DNA from: a bacterium
GTDB taxonomy: Bacteria > Bacteroidota > Bacteroidia > Cytophagales > Thermonemataceae
Reading direction: 5' to 3'
Length of the DNA: 7,854 nucleotides
Assembly: GCA_025362415.1 (NCBI GenBank)
Contig: JANYGM010000324.1
Location: 1 to 7,854, forward strand
Below the pieces are notes generated by a model. That model was given only the letters and a program-made list of their open reading frames with translations. It searched no databases and was not told where the DNA came from. This document shows, piece after piece, positions 1-6,943 of this stretch (positions within the stretch are counted from its first letter, which is position 1; each line of letters begins with the position of its first letter). The translations under genes and the position numbers were made by a program.

Positions 1-21
1 TCTGTTTTTTTACTTTCTTTG

Positions 22-94
22 CCGTCTGCTTTAGCTGACGGTGCAGAGATATTTGAGTGCCTAGCCTGACGGCTATGGGGGCAAGCCCAGCCCC
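22..94. repeat. GC-rich cluster of three short hairpins, probable dispersed intergenic repeat
   Basis: Three inverted repeats follow one another in a GC-rich island inside otherwise AT-rich DNA. The first (22-41) pairs CCGTC with GACGG and continues inward, after one T/T mismatch, as GCT/AGC. The second (62-75) is TAGCC, loop TGAC, GGCTA. The third (78-94) is GGGGC, a 7-base loop, GCCCC. The first two share the string CTGACGG. No T-tract follows any of them, so they do not look like a factor-independent terminator. Composition, spacing and intergenic position suggest a REP-like or MITE-like dispersed element. That is inference, because copy number cannot be seen from one window. The gene to the left is outside the window, so a role at its 3' end is possible. 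Confidence 0.45.
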
Positions 95-335
95 TACATT
101 TTAATACATTTGTTTCAATTTCTAAATATTTAACCTAAACAATTACAAACTTTGATTATTAAGCTATTATAAAAATAAAAGGTTAAGTTATTTAATTCTC
201 ATTCCTTATCTCTACAATCAAAATACAACTTGTAAAATATTCAACAAAAAACACAACTATTTACACTATTTTTTACTACTTTGTGCCATTAAGTTTTTTG
301 GCCCAAAATTTGTATTTCAATTTTTATTCAAAAAA
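95..335. other. AT-rich gene-free stretch upstream of the macroglobulin gene
   Basis: This stretch is strongly A+T rich with many short A and T runs. I see no plausible coding region, RNA gene or strong hairpin in it. The only possible signal is a weak promoter-like pair of elements near its right end, at 280-312, listed separately. Confidence 0.6.
280..312 (+). promoter_or_regulatory. weak candidate promoter for the alpha-2-macroglobulin gene
   Basis: TTTG at 280-283 and AAAATTTG at 305-312 are separated by 21 bases. This resembles the Bacteroidota pattern TTTG...TAnnTTTG, with one mismatch in the downstream element (A for the first T). A transcript starting shortly after 312 would have a leader of roughly 90 bases that includes the GC-rich patch at 336-370. 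The match is imperfect and AT-rich DNA yields such strings by chance, so this is only a candidate. Confidence 0.25.
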
Positions 336-370
336 TCCCCCTACTTCCTAAGGAGGGGTTAGGGGTGGTT
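336..370. repeat. C-rich/G-rich REP-like patch in the leader of the macroglobulin gene
   Basis: A run of five C (337-341) is followed by an imperfect palindrome centred near 350 (CTTCC, TAA, GGAGG) and then by G-runs at 352-353, 355-358, 362-365 and 367-368. The patch stands out sharply from the surrounding A/T sequence. On the minus strand it reads CCACCCCTAACCCCTCCTTA, a kind of string I associate with dispersed intergenic repeats in Bacteroidota and cyanobacteria; that association is from memory and unchecked. The G-runs could form a two-layer G-quadruplex. The patch also supplies an AGGAGG-like string and a GTG codon (365) that imitate a translation start. Confidence 0.45.
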
Positions 371-409
371 AAGTTCTCACAATTACAATTATCAAAATCC
401 AAAACTATT

Positions 410-3400
410 ATGAAAAATCACCTCATTAAGTGCTTGTTCTCTTTCTTACTTACACTCTTTTCCACCCAAACCTACGCCCAAATGACCTACGACTCACAAT
501 GGAAAATCGTCACAGATGCAGAAAACAACGGTTTGCCAGAAACCGCCCTGAAAGCCGTAAATGGCATTTATGAGCAAGCCAAAAAAGAGAAAAATGCCCA
601 ACAACTCGTTAAGGCTATTATTCATCAGCTAAAATTCACAGAATACAAAGAAGAAAATGCTTTTGTGAAAAATCTTGTCAAACTCAAACAAGAAGTAGAT
701 GTAGCACAAATGCCCGTAAAGCCACTTTTACACTCTGTTTTAGGGGATTTGTATTGGCAATATTACCAAAATAACCGTTGGAAATATGGCAACCGTTCTG
801 AAACAAAAGATTTCAAAAATGATGACATAGAAACGTGGAGTTTGGAGAAAATCACCCAAGAAACTGTAGCACAATATCAACTTTCTCTTCAAAATAAAGA
901 AGAACTGCAAAAGATTAAAATTGATATTTTTGATGCCGTAACCAACAAAGGAAACGCACTAGGTGAAAATTACCGCCCAACTTTATATGATTTTTTGGCG
1001 CACCGTGCCGTTGATTTTTATATGAATGATGAGTCAGCTATTACAAAACCTTCTTATGCTTTTGTAGTAGATAAGGCTGACTATATTGCTGATGCACAAG
1101 TGTTTAGCGCACTGAAATTAGAAACCAAAGACGAACTTTCTTATAAGTTTTTTGCTTTGCAAATCTTACAAGACATTACAAAATTTCATTTGAATGATAC
1201 AGATTTATCTGCTTTTGTTGATGTAGATTTGAAACGCCTTGCCTTCGTGAAAAACCATCTGATTTTGACTAATAAAGAAGATTTGTATTTGCAATCTTTG
1301 AGAAATTTGGAGCAAAAAACAGTTAAATTCCCTATCTCTACAAAAGTAACTTATCAAATTGCCGCTATTTCTAATGCGACTGCCAACAATTACCGCCGTT
1401 TGCAAGGTGACGAAAACCGTTTTGATAAGAAAAAAGCTATTGCAATATGTAATGATGCCATTGCACGCTTTCCAAACAGCGCAGGAGCGCAAGATTGTCG
1501 CTCTCTCAAAAATAGTCTTGAAGCAAAAAATATCAACCTAAAAATAGAAGAAACCAACGCTCCAAACCAAAACTTTAGAGTTTCTGTTGATTTTGCTAAT
1601 ATTTCTGAATTGCATTACAGAGTAATAAAAATCACGAGAGAGGAGGTAAAACAACAACGTGCAAAAAATTACCGCAACTATGATGTAGATAGAGAAGTGG
1701 AGTTTATAAAGTATTTTTTGGCAAAAACTCCGCTCAAAACTATCAAAGTGGCACTTCCACCTGATGAAGGCGCAAACAAAGATTATCAAAATCATAACAC
1801 AGAAATAGCTTTGGAAGGGCTTCCAGAAGGTGATTATATGATTTTGGCTAGTAATTTGTCCTCTTTTGCATTTGGTCAAAATACACTTGCTTATGCTTTT
1901 ACAACATTTTCTAACATTACCTACATCACCAGAAATCTTGGAAATGCTACCACAGAAGTATATGCTTTGCACAGACAAACAGGCGAGGCACTTGTGGGCG
2001 TGAGAATAAATGTTTATAAGAACATTTATAATGACAAAACAGGCGGTTATGAGATAAAAAGTGGCGGGAGTTTTCCAACTGATACAGAAGGAAAAGCTAT
2101 TATTCCTACCATCAAAAATGAAAGGCAAAACTATTATTATAATGAAAGTTTTTGGCTAGATTTTTCTTTGGGAAAAGATTTTATCAGTATGCAAAATATT
2201 GATGAAAACAACTATTATGGAAGAAACGCAGCACTTACACAAAGACAAGATAATCCTAATCCAAGCCAAACACGCACTATTTTCTTTTTGGATAGAATGA
2301 TTTTCAGACCAGGACAAACCATTTATTTCAAAGGAATAATGTTTAGCTCTGACGGACACAAAAACAACCAAATACTCCCAAATACGACAACCGCAGTTAC
2401 TTTTTATGATGTAAATCACCAAGTTATTGCTACTCAAAACCTTACTACTAATGAATTTGGGTCGTTTAATGGTACTTTTACTGCGCCTACAAAAGGACTT
2501 TTGGGCAATATGACCATTACAAATCACTCTGGTAGCACTTCTGTTTCTGTGGAAGAATACAAACGCCCTAAATTTGAAGTGAAGTTTGAGCCTACAAAAG
2601 GCTCATTTAGACTTTCGGAAAATATCAAGGCTGAAGGTATTGCAAAGGCATATTCTGGTGCAAATATTGATAATGCAGCCGTAAAATATAGAGTTGTACG
2701 TGTGGCACGTTTTCCATATTGGTGGTATTGTTATAGAGGTTATTATCCCAATTCTCCAAGTGTGGAAATCATCAACGGAACTACCAAAACAGACGCAAAT
2801 GGTAAGTTTTTTGTTGATTTTAATGCTATGCCCGACCTTGCAGTAGATAAAAAATCAGACCCAACATTTTCTTATACCATTTATGCTGACGTTACAGACA
2901 TCAATGGAGAAACTCATAGCACTCAAACCAACATCAATGTAGGTTATAAGGCACTGACAGTAGGTGCGAATGTAGAAGATTTGGATAAGGCAGAAGACAA
3001 AATCCAAGAGAAAAAATACACTATTTCTACCAATAACTTAGCAGGGCAATTTGAGCCTGCAAAAGGTGAAATTAAAGTGTATCAACTCAAAATGCCTTCT
3101 CGTACCTACCGCTCTCGTGTGTGGGAACGCCCAGACAAACCAATGTTTACAAAAGCAGAATTTGAGCAAAAATTCCCTACTGACGAATACATAGAAGAGA
3201 ATAATTTTCTCAAATGGGAACGTGAGGACGTTGTTTTTTCTTTGAATTTTGATACTGAAAAAAATAAAAACTTTTCACTTGAGAAAATCAAAAATTGGAA
3301 ACAAGGTAAATATTTATTAGAAATTATTTCTAAGGATAAATATAATCAGGAAGTAAAAGAAGTCGTTTATTTTGATGTAATGGACTCAAAAGCACGCCAA

Positions 3401-6400
3401 ACTACACCTGAAAATATCAAACTTGTAAAGCCTTTGCAAACGAGTTTAGAGCCAAACCAAAAAGCACAAATTTTGATAGGCACAGCCGCCAATATCAGAA
3501 TGTTGTATGAAGTAGAATTGCACGGAAAAATCATTGATAAACAATGGCTTACACTCAAAAAAGAACAGAAAATCTTTGAAATTCCTATCAAAGAAGAGTA
3601 CCGTGGTGGTATTACGGTGCATACTGTTTTTATGTTGGATAGTCGTGCTTATGCCGAAAGTTTTACCCTTGATGTGCCTTATAGCAACAAAGAACTTGAT
3701 ATTGAGTTTGAAACTTTTAGAAATAAATTGCTTCCTGGACAAGCAGAAGAGTGGAAACTGAAAATAAAAGGCAAAAATGCAGATAAAATTGTAGCAGAAA
3801 TGGTGGCTACACTTTATGATGCCTCCCTTGATGTTTTTAGAACAAATTATTTTTCTTTCAATGTTTGGGGAAATAATTATGCTCGTTTGGGTTGGGATTC
3901 TGATGGTGCTTTTGGCATTGAGAATTTTAGAGAACGTGCAGGCGACAACTGGAATAACTACGTTGGTGGTGGTGAATCTCCTTATTACAGAAGTATCAAT
4001 ATGTTTTCTTTGGATTATTATTCTATGTATTATCACGGAGGTAGATACAGAAGCTACGACAGAGCAGAAAAATCAATGGAAATGAAAACTGTTAGCCCTA
4101 AAAAAATGGCTAAAAACGGCAAAGATAAAGCAAAAATGGAAGAAGAGAGTGTTAATGATATGGCAGGTGCTCCTGTGATGACAGCAGAGAAAGCTGATGC
4201 AAAAGAAGGTACTGTAACCCAAAAACCAATCACAAAAGAAGGCAAATTAGAAACTAAAAAACCTGATTTTGGAGATGTAAAAATTCGTAAAAACTTCAAT
4301 GAAACTGCTTTTTTCTTTCCTACTTTGCAGACCAATGAAAATGGTGAGATAATTGTTAAATTCACTATTCCAGAGGCACTTACCAAATGGAAATTCTTAG
4401 GACTTGCACACACGAAAGACCTAAAAATTGGCTCAAAAATGGAGCAAACCGTAACACAAAAAGATTTGATGGTTGTACCTAATCAGCCACGTTTTTTTAG
4501 AGAAAATGACAAAATGATGTTTTCTGTGAAAGTTACGAGTTTGGTAGATAAAGAACTGAAAGGACAAGCTCAATTAGAGTTTTTTGATGCCCTGACAATG
4601 AAAAATATTGATGATTTGATGAAAAATAACTCAAAACAACAAGATTTCAACGTGAAAGGCGGACAAAGTCAAAATTTGGAATGGAGTATTAGTATTCCAG
4701 AGGGCGCACAAGCAGTACTTTACCGCATTGTAGCAAAGTCTGGGACGTTTTCTGATGGTGAAGAGATGGTTATTCCTGTCGTTACAAACCGTATGCTCGT
4801 AACAGAAACTATGCCTTTGCCTATTCGTGGTAATCAAACAAAAGAATTTAAGTTTGAAAAATTGCTTGCTAGTAAATCTTCTAACACTTTGAAACACAAC
4901 CGTTTTACGCTAGAATTTACTTCAAATCCTGCTTGGTATGCAGTGCAAGCCTTGCCGTACCTTATGGAATACCCTTATGAGTGTGTAGAACAGACTTTTT
5001 CACGTTATTATGCTAATTCTATTGCAACAAATGTGGCTAATTCTAATCCAAAAATCAAAAGAGTTTTTGATACTTGGAAAAATTTGCAACCAGATGCGTT
5101 ACTTTCTAATTTAGAAAAAAATCAGGAATTGAAATCTGCTTTATTGGAAGAAACACCTTGGGTGCTTAATGCAAAAGATGAAAGCCAAAGAAAACGTAAT
5201 GTAGGCTTACTTTTTGACCTCAACCGTATGGCTGATGAGCAAGAAAGAGCCTTAGAAAAAGTGCAAAAGCATCAAGTTGGTGATGGCGGTTTTACTTGGT
5301 TTTTGGGTATGCCTTCAGACCGTTATATGACACAACATATTGTGGCAGGGTTTGGTCATCTGGACGTTTTGGGCGTAAAATCCATTCGTACAGATGCAAA
5401 AACTTTGCAAATGATACAAAGAGCAGTTCAATACCTTGATAATCAGATAGCTGATGATTATGCAAGACTAAAAGCCTGCGTAAAGAAAGGAAATTGTAAG
5501 TTTTCGGATAATAATTTGGGTTACACACAGATACATTATTTGTACGTAAGAAGTTACTTTAAAGATATGCCCGTTTCAGGTGCTGCAAAAGAGGCTTTTG
5601 ATTATTATTTAGGACAACAAAAAACTTTCTGGTTGGCTCGTAATGAGTATATGCAAGGTATGATAGCACTTTCTTTGCACCGTTTTGGAGAGAAAATAAT
5701 CACTAAAAACATTATCAAATCACTTACAGAGCGTTCTCTGAAATCAGAAGAGTTTGGAATGTATTGGAAATATGAGCGTGGTTGGTATTGGTATCAAGCT
5801 CCAATAGAAACACAAGCACTTATGATAGAAGTCTATGACGAGGTTGCAGGTGATTTGAAAGCAGTTGAAGATTTGAAGGTTTGGTTACTTAAACAAAAAC
5901 AAACTCAAGACTGGAAAACGACCAAAGCAACCGCTGAAGCGTGTTTTGCCTTGTTACGTAGAGGTGCAGATGCGCTTGCAAGCGACCAAATTGTAGAGAT
6001 TACTATTGGTGGAGAGAAAATTGACCCAAAAACTCGTGAAGATGTTAAATTGGAAGCAGGAACAGGGTATTTTAAGACAGCGTGGACAGCTGACCAAGTA
6101 AAATCAACTTTTGGTAATATCAAAGTAGAGAAAAAAGATGCTGGCGTGGCGTGGGGAGCAGTTTATTGGCAATATTTTGAACAATTAGACAAAATAACAC
6201 CAGCAGAAACGCCTCTAAAACTCAAAAAACAGCTTTTTATTGAGCAAGATTCTGATAGAGGTAAAATTATTGTTCCTATTGAGGGCAAAGACATCAAAAT
6301 TGGAGATTTGATAAAAGTGCGTATTGAGTTGCGTGTGGATAGAAATATGGAATATGTACACTTAAAAGATATGCGTGCATCAGCTTTTGAGCCAATCAGC

Positions 6401-6628
6401 ACTATTTCTACCTACAAATACCAAGATGGCTTGGGTTATTATGAAAGTATGCGAGATTTGTCGGCTAATTTCTTTATTGGCTATTTGAATAAAGGCACTT
6501 ATGTATTTGAATATGACCTTAGAGCTTCTCAAAAAGGGGATTTTTCTAACGGTATCACCACTATTCAATGTATGTATGCACCAGAATTTTCTAGCCATTC
6601 TGAAGGAATAAGAGTGAAAATTAAGTAA
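410..6628 (+). CDS. secreted alpha-2-macroglobulin family protein with intact thioester
   Basis: This 2072-residue protein belongs to the bacterial alpha-2-macroglobulins, which trap attacking proteases: cleavage of a bait segment exposes a thioester that bonds covalently to the attacker. Residues 1-23 form a signal peptide (Lys-rich start, Leu/Phe-rich core, likely cut TYA|Q). No lipobox is present, so a soluble periplasmic or secreted protein is expected, unlike the E. coli lipoprotein YfhM (about 1650 aa). Residues about 25-385 look helical, with a TPR-like stretch near 345-375. Macroglobulin-like beta domains follow, including the MG2 signature D628...RPGQ (633-636). An aromatic-rich segment (1143-1217) and a Lys/Glu/Ala/Met-rich linker (1218-1284, candidate bait) precede the A2M domain, which begins near 1292 (IRKNF...). 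The thioester site is C1525-V-E-Q1528. The thioester domain runs to about 1850 and includes GDGGFTWF (1624-1631). The C-terminal region resembles the bacterial MG10 domain (LKDMRASAFEP near 1985). The ATG at 410 is preferred over the in-frame GTG at 365 because it starts directly at the signal peptide. It stands alone, without an adjacent pbpC. Confidence 0.93.
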   Translation: MKNHLIKCLFSFLLTLFSTQTYAQMTYDSQWKIVTDAENNGLPETALKAVNGIYEQAKKEKNAQQLVKAIIHQLKFTEYKEENAFVKNLVKLKQEVDVAQMPVKPLLHSVLGDLYWQYYQNNRWKYGNRSETKDFKNDDIETWSLEKITQETVAQYQLSLQNKEELQKIKIDIFDAVTNKGNALGENYRPTLYDFLAHRAVDFYMNDESAITKPSYAFVVDKADYIADAQVFSALKLETKDELSYKFFALQILQDITKFHLNDTDLSAFVDVDLKRLAFVKNHLILTNKEDLYLQSLRNLEQKTVKFPISTKVTYQIAAISNATANNYRRLQGDENRFDKKKAIAICNDAIARFPNSAGAQDCRSLKNSLEAKNINLKIEETNAPNQNFRVSVDFANISELHYRVIKITREEVKQQRAKNYRNYDVDREVEFIKYFLAKTPLKTIKVALPPDEGANKDYQNHNTEIALEGLPEGDYMILASNLSSFAFGQNTLAYAFTTFSNITYITRNLGNATTEVYALHRQTGEALVGVRINVYKNIYNDKTGGYEIKSGGSFPTDTEGKAIIPTIKNERQNYYYNESFWLDFSLGKDFISMQNIDENNYYGRNAALTQRQDNPNPSQTRTIFFLDRMIFRPGQTIYFKGIMFSSDGHKNNQILPNTTTAVTFYDVNHQVIATQNLTTNEFGSFNGTFTAPTKGLLGNMTITNHSGSTSVSVEEYKRPKFEVKFEPTKGSFRLSENIKAEGIAKAYSGANIDNAAVKYRVVRVARFPYWWYCYRGYYPNSPSVEIINGTTKTDANGKFFVDFNAMPDLAVDKKSDPTFSYTIYADVTDINGETHSTQTNINVGYKALTVGANVEDLDKAEDKIQEKKYTISTNNLAGQFEPAKGEIKVYQLKMPSRTYRSRVWERPDKPMFTKAEFEQKFPTDEYIEENNFLKWEREDVVFSLNFDTEKNKNFSLEKIKNWKQGKYLLEIISKDKYNQEVKEVVYFDVMDSKARQTTPENIKLVKPLQTSLEPNQKAQILIGTAANIRMLYEVELHGKIIDKQWLTLKKEQKIFEIPIKEEYRGGITVHTVFMLDSRAYAESFTLDVPYSNKELDIEFETFRNKLLPGQAEEWKLKIKGKNADKIVAEMVATLYDASLDVFRTNYFSFNVWGNNYARLGWDSDGAFGIENFRERAGDNWNNYVGGGESPYYRSINMFSLDYYSMYYHGGRYRSYDRAEKSMEMKTVSPKKMAKNGKDKAKMEEESVNDMAGAPVMTAEKADAKEGTVTQKPITKEGKLETKKPDFGDVKIRKNFNETAFFFPTLQTNENGEIIVKFTIPEALTKWKFLGLAHTKDLKIGSKMEQTVTQKDLMVVPNQPRFFRENDKMMFSVKVTSLVDKELKGQAQLEFFDALTMKNIDDLMKNNSKQQDFNVKGGQSQNLEWSISIPEGAQAVLYRIVAKSGTFSDGEEMVIPVVTNRMLVTETMPLPIRGNQTKEFKFEKLLASKSSNTLKHNRFTLEFTSNPAWYAVQALPYLMEYPYECVEQTFSRYYANSIATNVANSNPKIKRVFDTWKNLQPDALLSNLEKNQELKSALLEETPWVLNAKDESQRKRNVGLLFDLNRMADEQERALEKVQKHQVGDGGFTWFLGMPSDRYMTQHIVAGFGHLDVLGVKSIRTDAKTLQMIQRAVQYLDNQIADDYARLKACVKKGNCKFSDNNLGYTQIHYLYVRSYFKDMPVSGAAKEAFDYYLGQQKTFWLARNEYMQGMIALSLHRFGEKIITKNIIKSLTERSLKSEEFGMYWKYERGWYWYQAPIETQALMIEVYDEVAGDLKAVEDLKVWLLKQKQTQDWKTTKATAEACFALLRRGADALASDQIVEITIGGEKIDPKTREDVKLEAGTGYFKTAWTADQVKSTFGNIKVEKKDAGVAWGAVYWQYFEQLDKITPAETPLKLKKQLFIEQDSDRGKIIVPIEGKDIKIGDLIKVRIELRVDRNMEYVHLKDMRASAFEPISTISTYKYQDGLGYYESMRDLSANFFIGYLNKGTYVFEYDLRASQKGDFSNGITTIQCMYAPEFSSHSEGIRVKIK

Positions 6629-6651
6629 GAACTATTTTGTTTTTATCAATT

Positions 6652-6687
6652 AAAAAAGCCTTTCCAAAGTTTGGAAAGGCTTTTTTT
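6652..6687 (+). terminator. factor-independent terminator of the macroglobulin gene
   Basis: A perfect 16-bp inverted repeat (6652-6667 with 6671-6686) encloses a 3-base loop. Its GC-containing core is GCCTTTCCAA/TTGGAAAGGC, followed by seven T (6681-6687). It lies 23 bases after the macroglobulin stop codon. The A-run on the 5' side makes it usable in both directions, so it could also stop transcripts arriving from the tRNA side. Confidence 0.9.
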
Positions 6688-6709
6688 GTGGTAAATTTTA
6701 TTGCATAAT

Positions 6710-6745
6710 AAAAAACCCCTTAATTAGTATAATTAAGGGGTTTTT
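6710..6745 (-). terminator. factor-independent terminator of tRNA-Asp, probably bidirectional
   Basis: A perfect 16-bp inverted repeat (6711-6726 with 6730-6745) has a GTA loop. Read on the minus strand, the stem contains AAAAACCCCTTAATTA and ends in GGGG followed by six T (6715-6710). It begins two bases beyond the tRNA discriminator base, so it should terminate the tRNA transcript. The plus-strand side also ends in GGGG plus five T, so it can act as a second stop for the macroglobulin transcript. Confidence 0.85.
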
Positions 6746-6746
6746 G

Positions 6747-6820
6747 CGGAATGGACGGGACTCGAACCCGCGACCTCCTGCGTGACAGGCAGGCATTCTA
6801 ACCAGCTGAACTACCACTCC
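6747..6820 (-). tRNA. tRNA-Asp (anticodon GTC)
   Basis: The minus strand folds as a standard 74-base tRNA. The acceptor stem GGAGTGG pairs with CCATTCC (one G-T pair), with discriminator G73 at position 6747. The D arm contains AGTTCAGCTGGTT, the anticodon stem-loop is CCTGCCTGTCACGCAGG with anticodon GTC, and the T arm contains CGGGTTCGAGTCCCG. It reads aspartate codons GAC and GAU. The 3' CCA is not encoded (the next bases are CAA), so it must be added by CCA-adding enzyme. It is a single tRNA gene with its own promoter at 6847-6877 and its own terminator, and it converges on the macroglobulin gene. Confidence 0.97.
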
Positions 6821-6846
6821 GTTTGGTATTGTTTCTGTTAGTGATG

Positions 6847-6877
6847 CAAAGGTAATACTTTTTTTATTACAAACAAA
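6847..6877 (-). promoter_or_regulatory. Bacteroidota-type promoter for tRNA-Asp
   Basis: On the minus strand, TTTG (6877-6874) is followed after 19 bases by TACCTTTG (6854-6847). This fits the known Bacteroidota consensus of a TTTG element near -33 and TAnnTTTG near -7. Transcription would begin a few bases further on, near 6840, giving a leader of about 20 bases before the tRNA 5' end at 6820. A second overlapping TTTG (6873-6870) has a 15-base spacer and fits less well. This is the strongest promoter match I found in the window. Confidence 0.8.
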
Positions 6878-6943
6878 CTTTTTAATACTTTTTTTCGTAT
6901 TTTTATGAAAATATTTTTCAGTACATCATAATTTTTTATCAAA

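Noticed and set aside
95..335. Riboswitch, small RNA or CRISPR in the upstream non-coding stretch
   Set aside because: I see no spaced direct repeats, conserved riboswitch motif or stable stem; the sequence is plain A/T-rich DNA.
365..409. GTG start adding 15 residues to the macroglobulin
   Set aside because: It lies in a repeat-like patch, gives a long polar stretch before the signal peptide, and depends on a Shine-Dalgarno-like string that this phylum rarely uses.
425..433. LIKC near the N terminus as a lipobox
   Set aside because: The Cys is residue 8, before the hydrophobic core, and is preceded by Lys. A lipobox needs a small residue before Cys at the end of the core.
1538..2128. Minus-strand open frame of 196 codons inside the macroglobulin gene
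   Set aside because: Same situation: Cys/Ile/Phe-rich translation typical of the reverse of AT-rich coding DNA, with no family resemblance.
3446..4036. Minus-strand open frame of 196 codons inside the macroglobulin gene
   Set aside because: It is antisense to strongly conserved macroglobulin coding sequence, its translation has no recognisable domain, and it has no promoter. It is a shadow frame.
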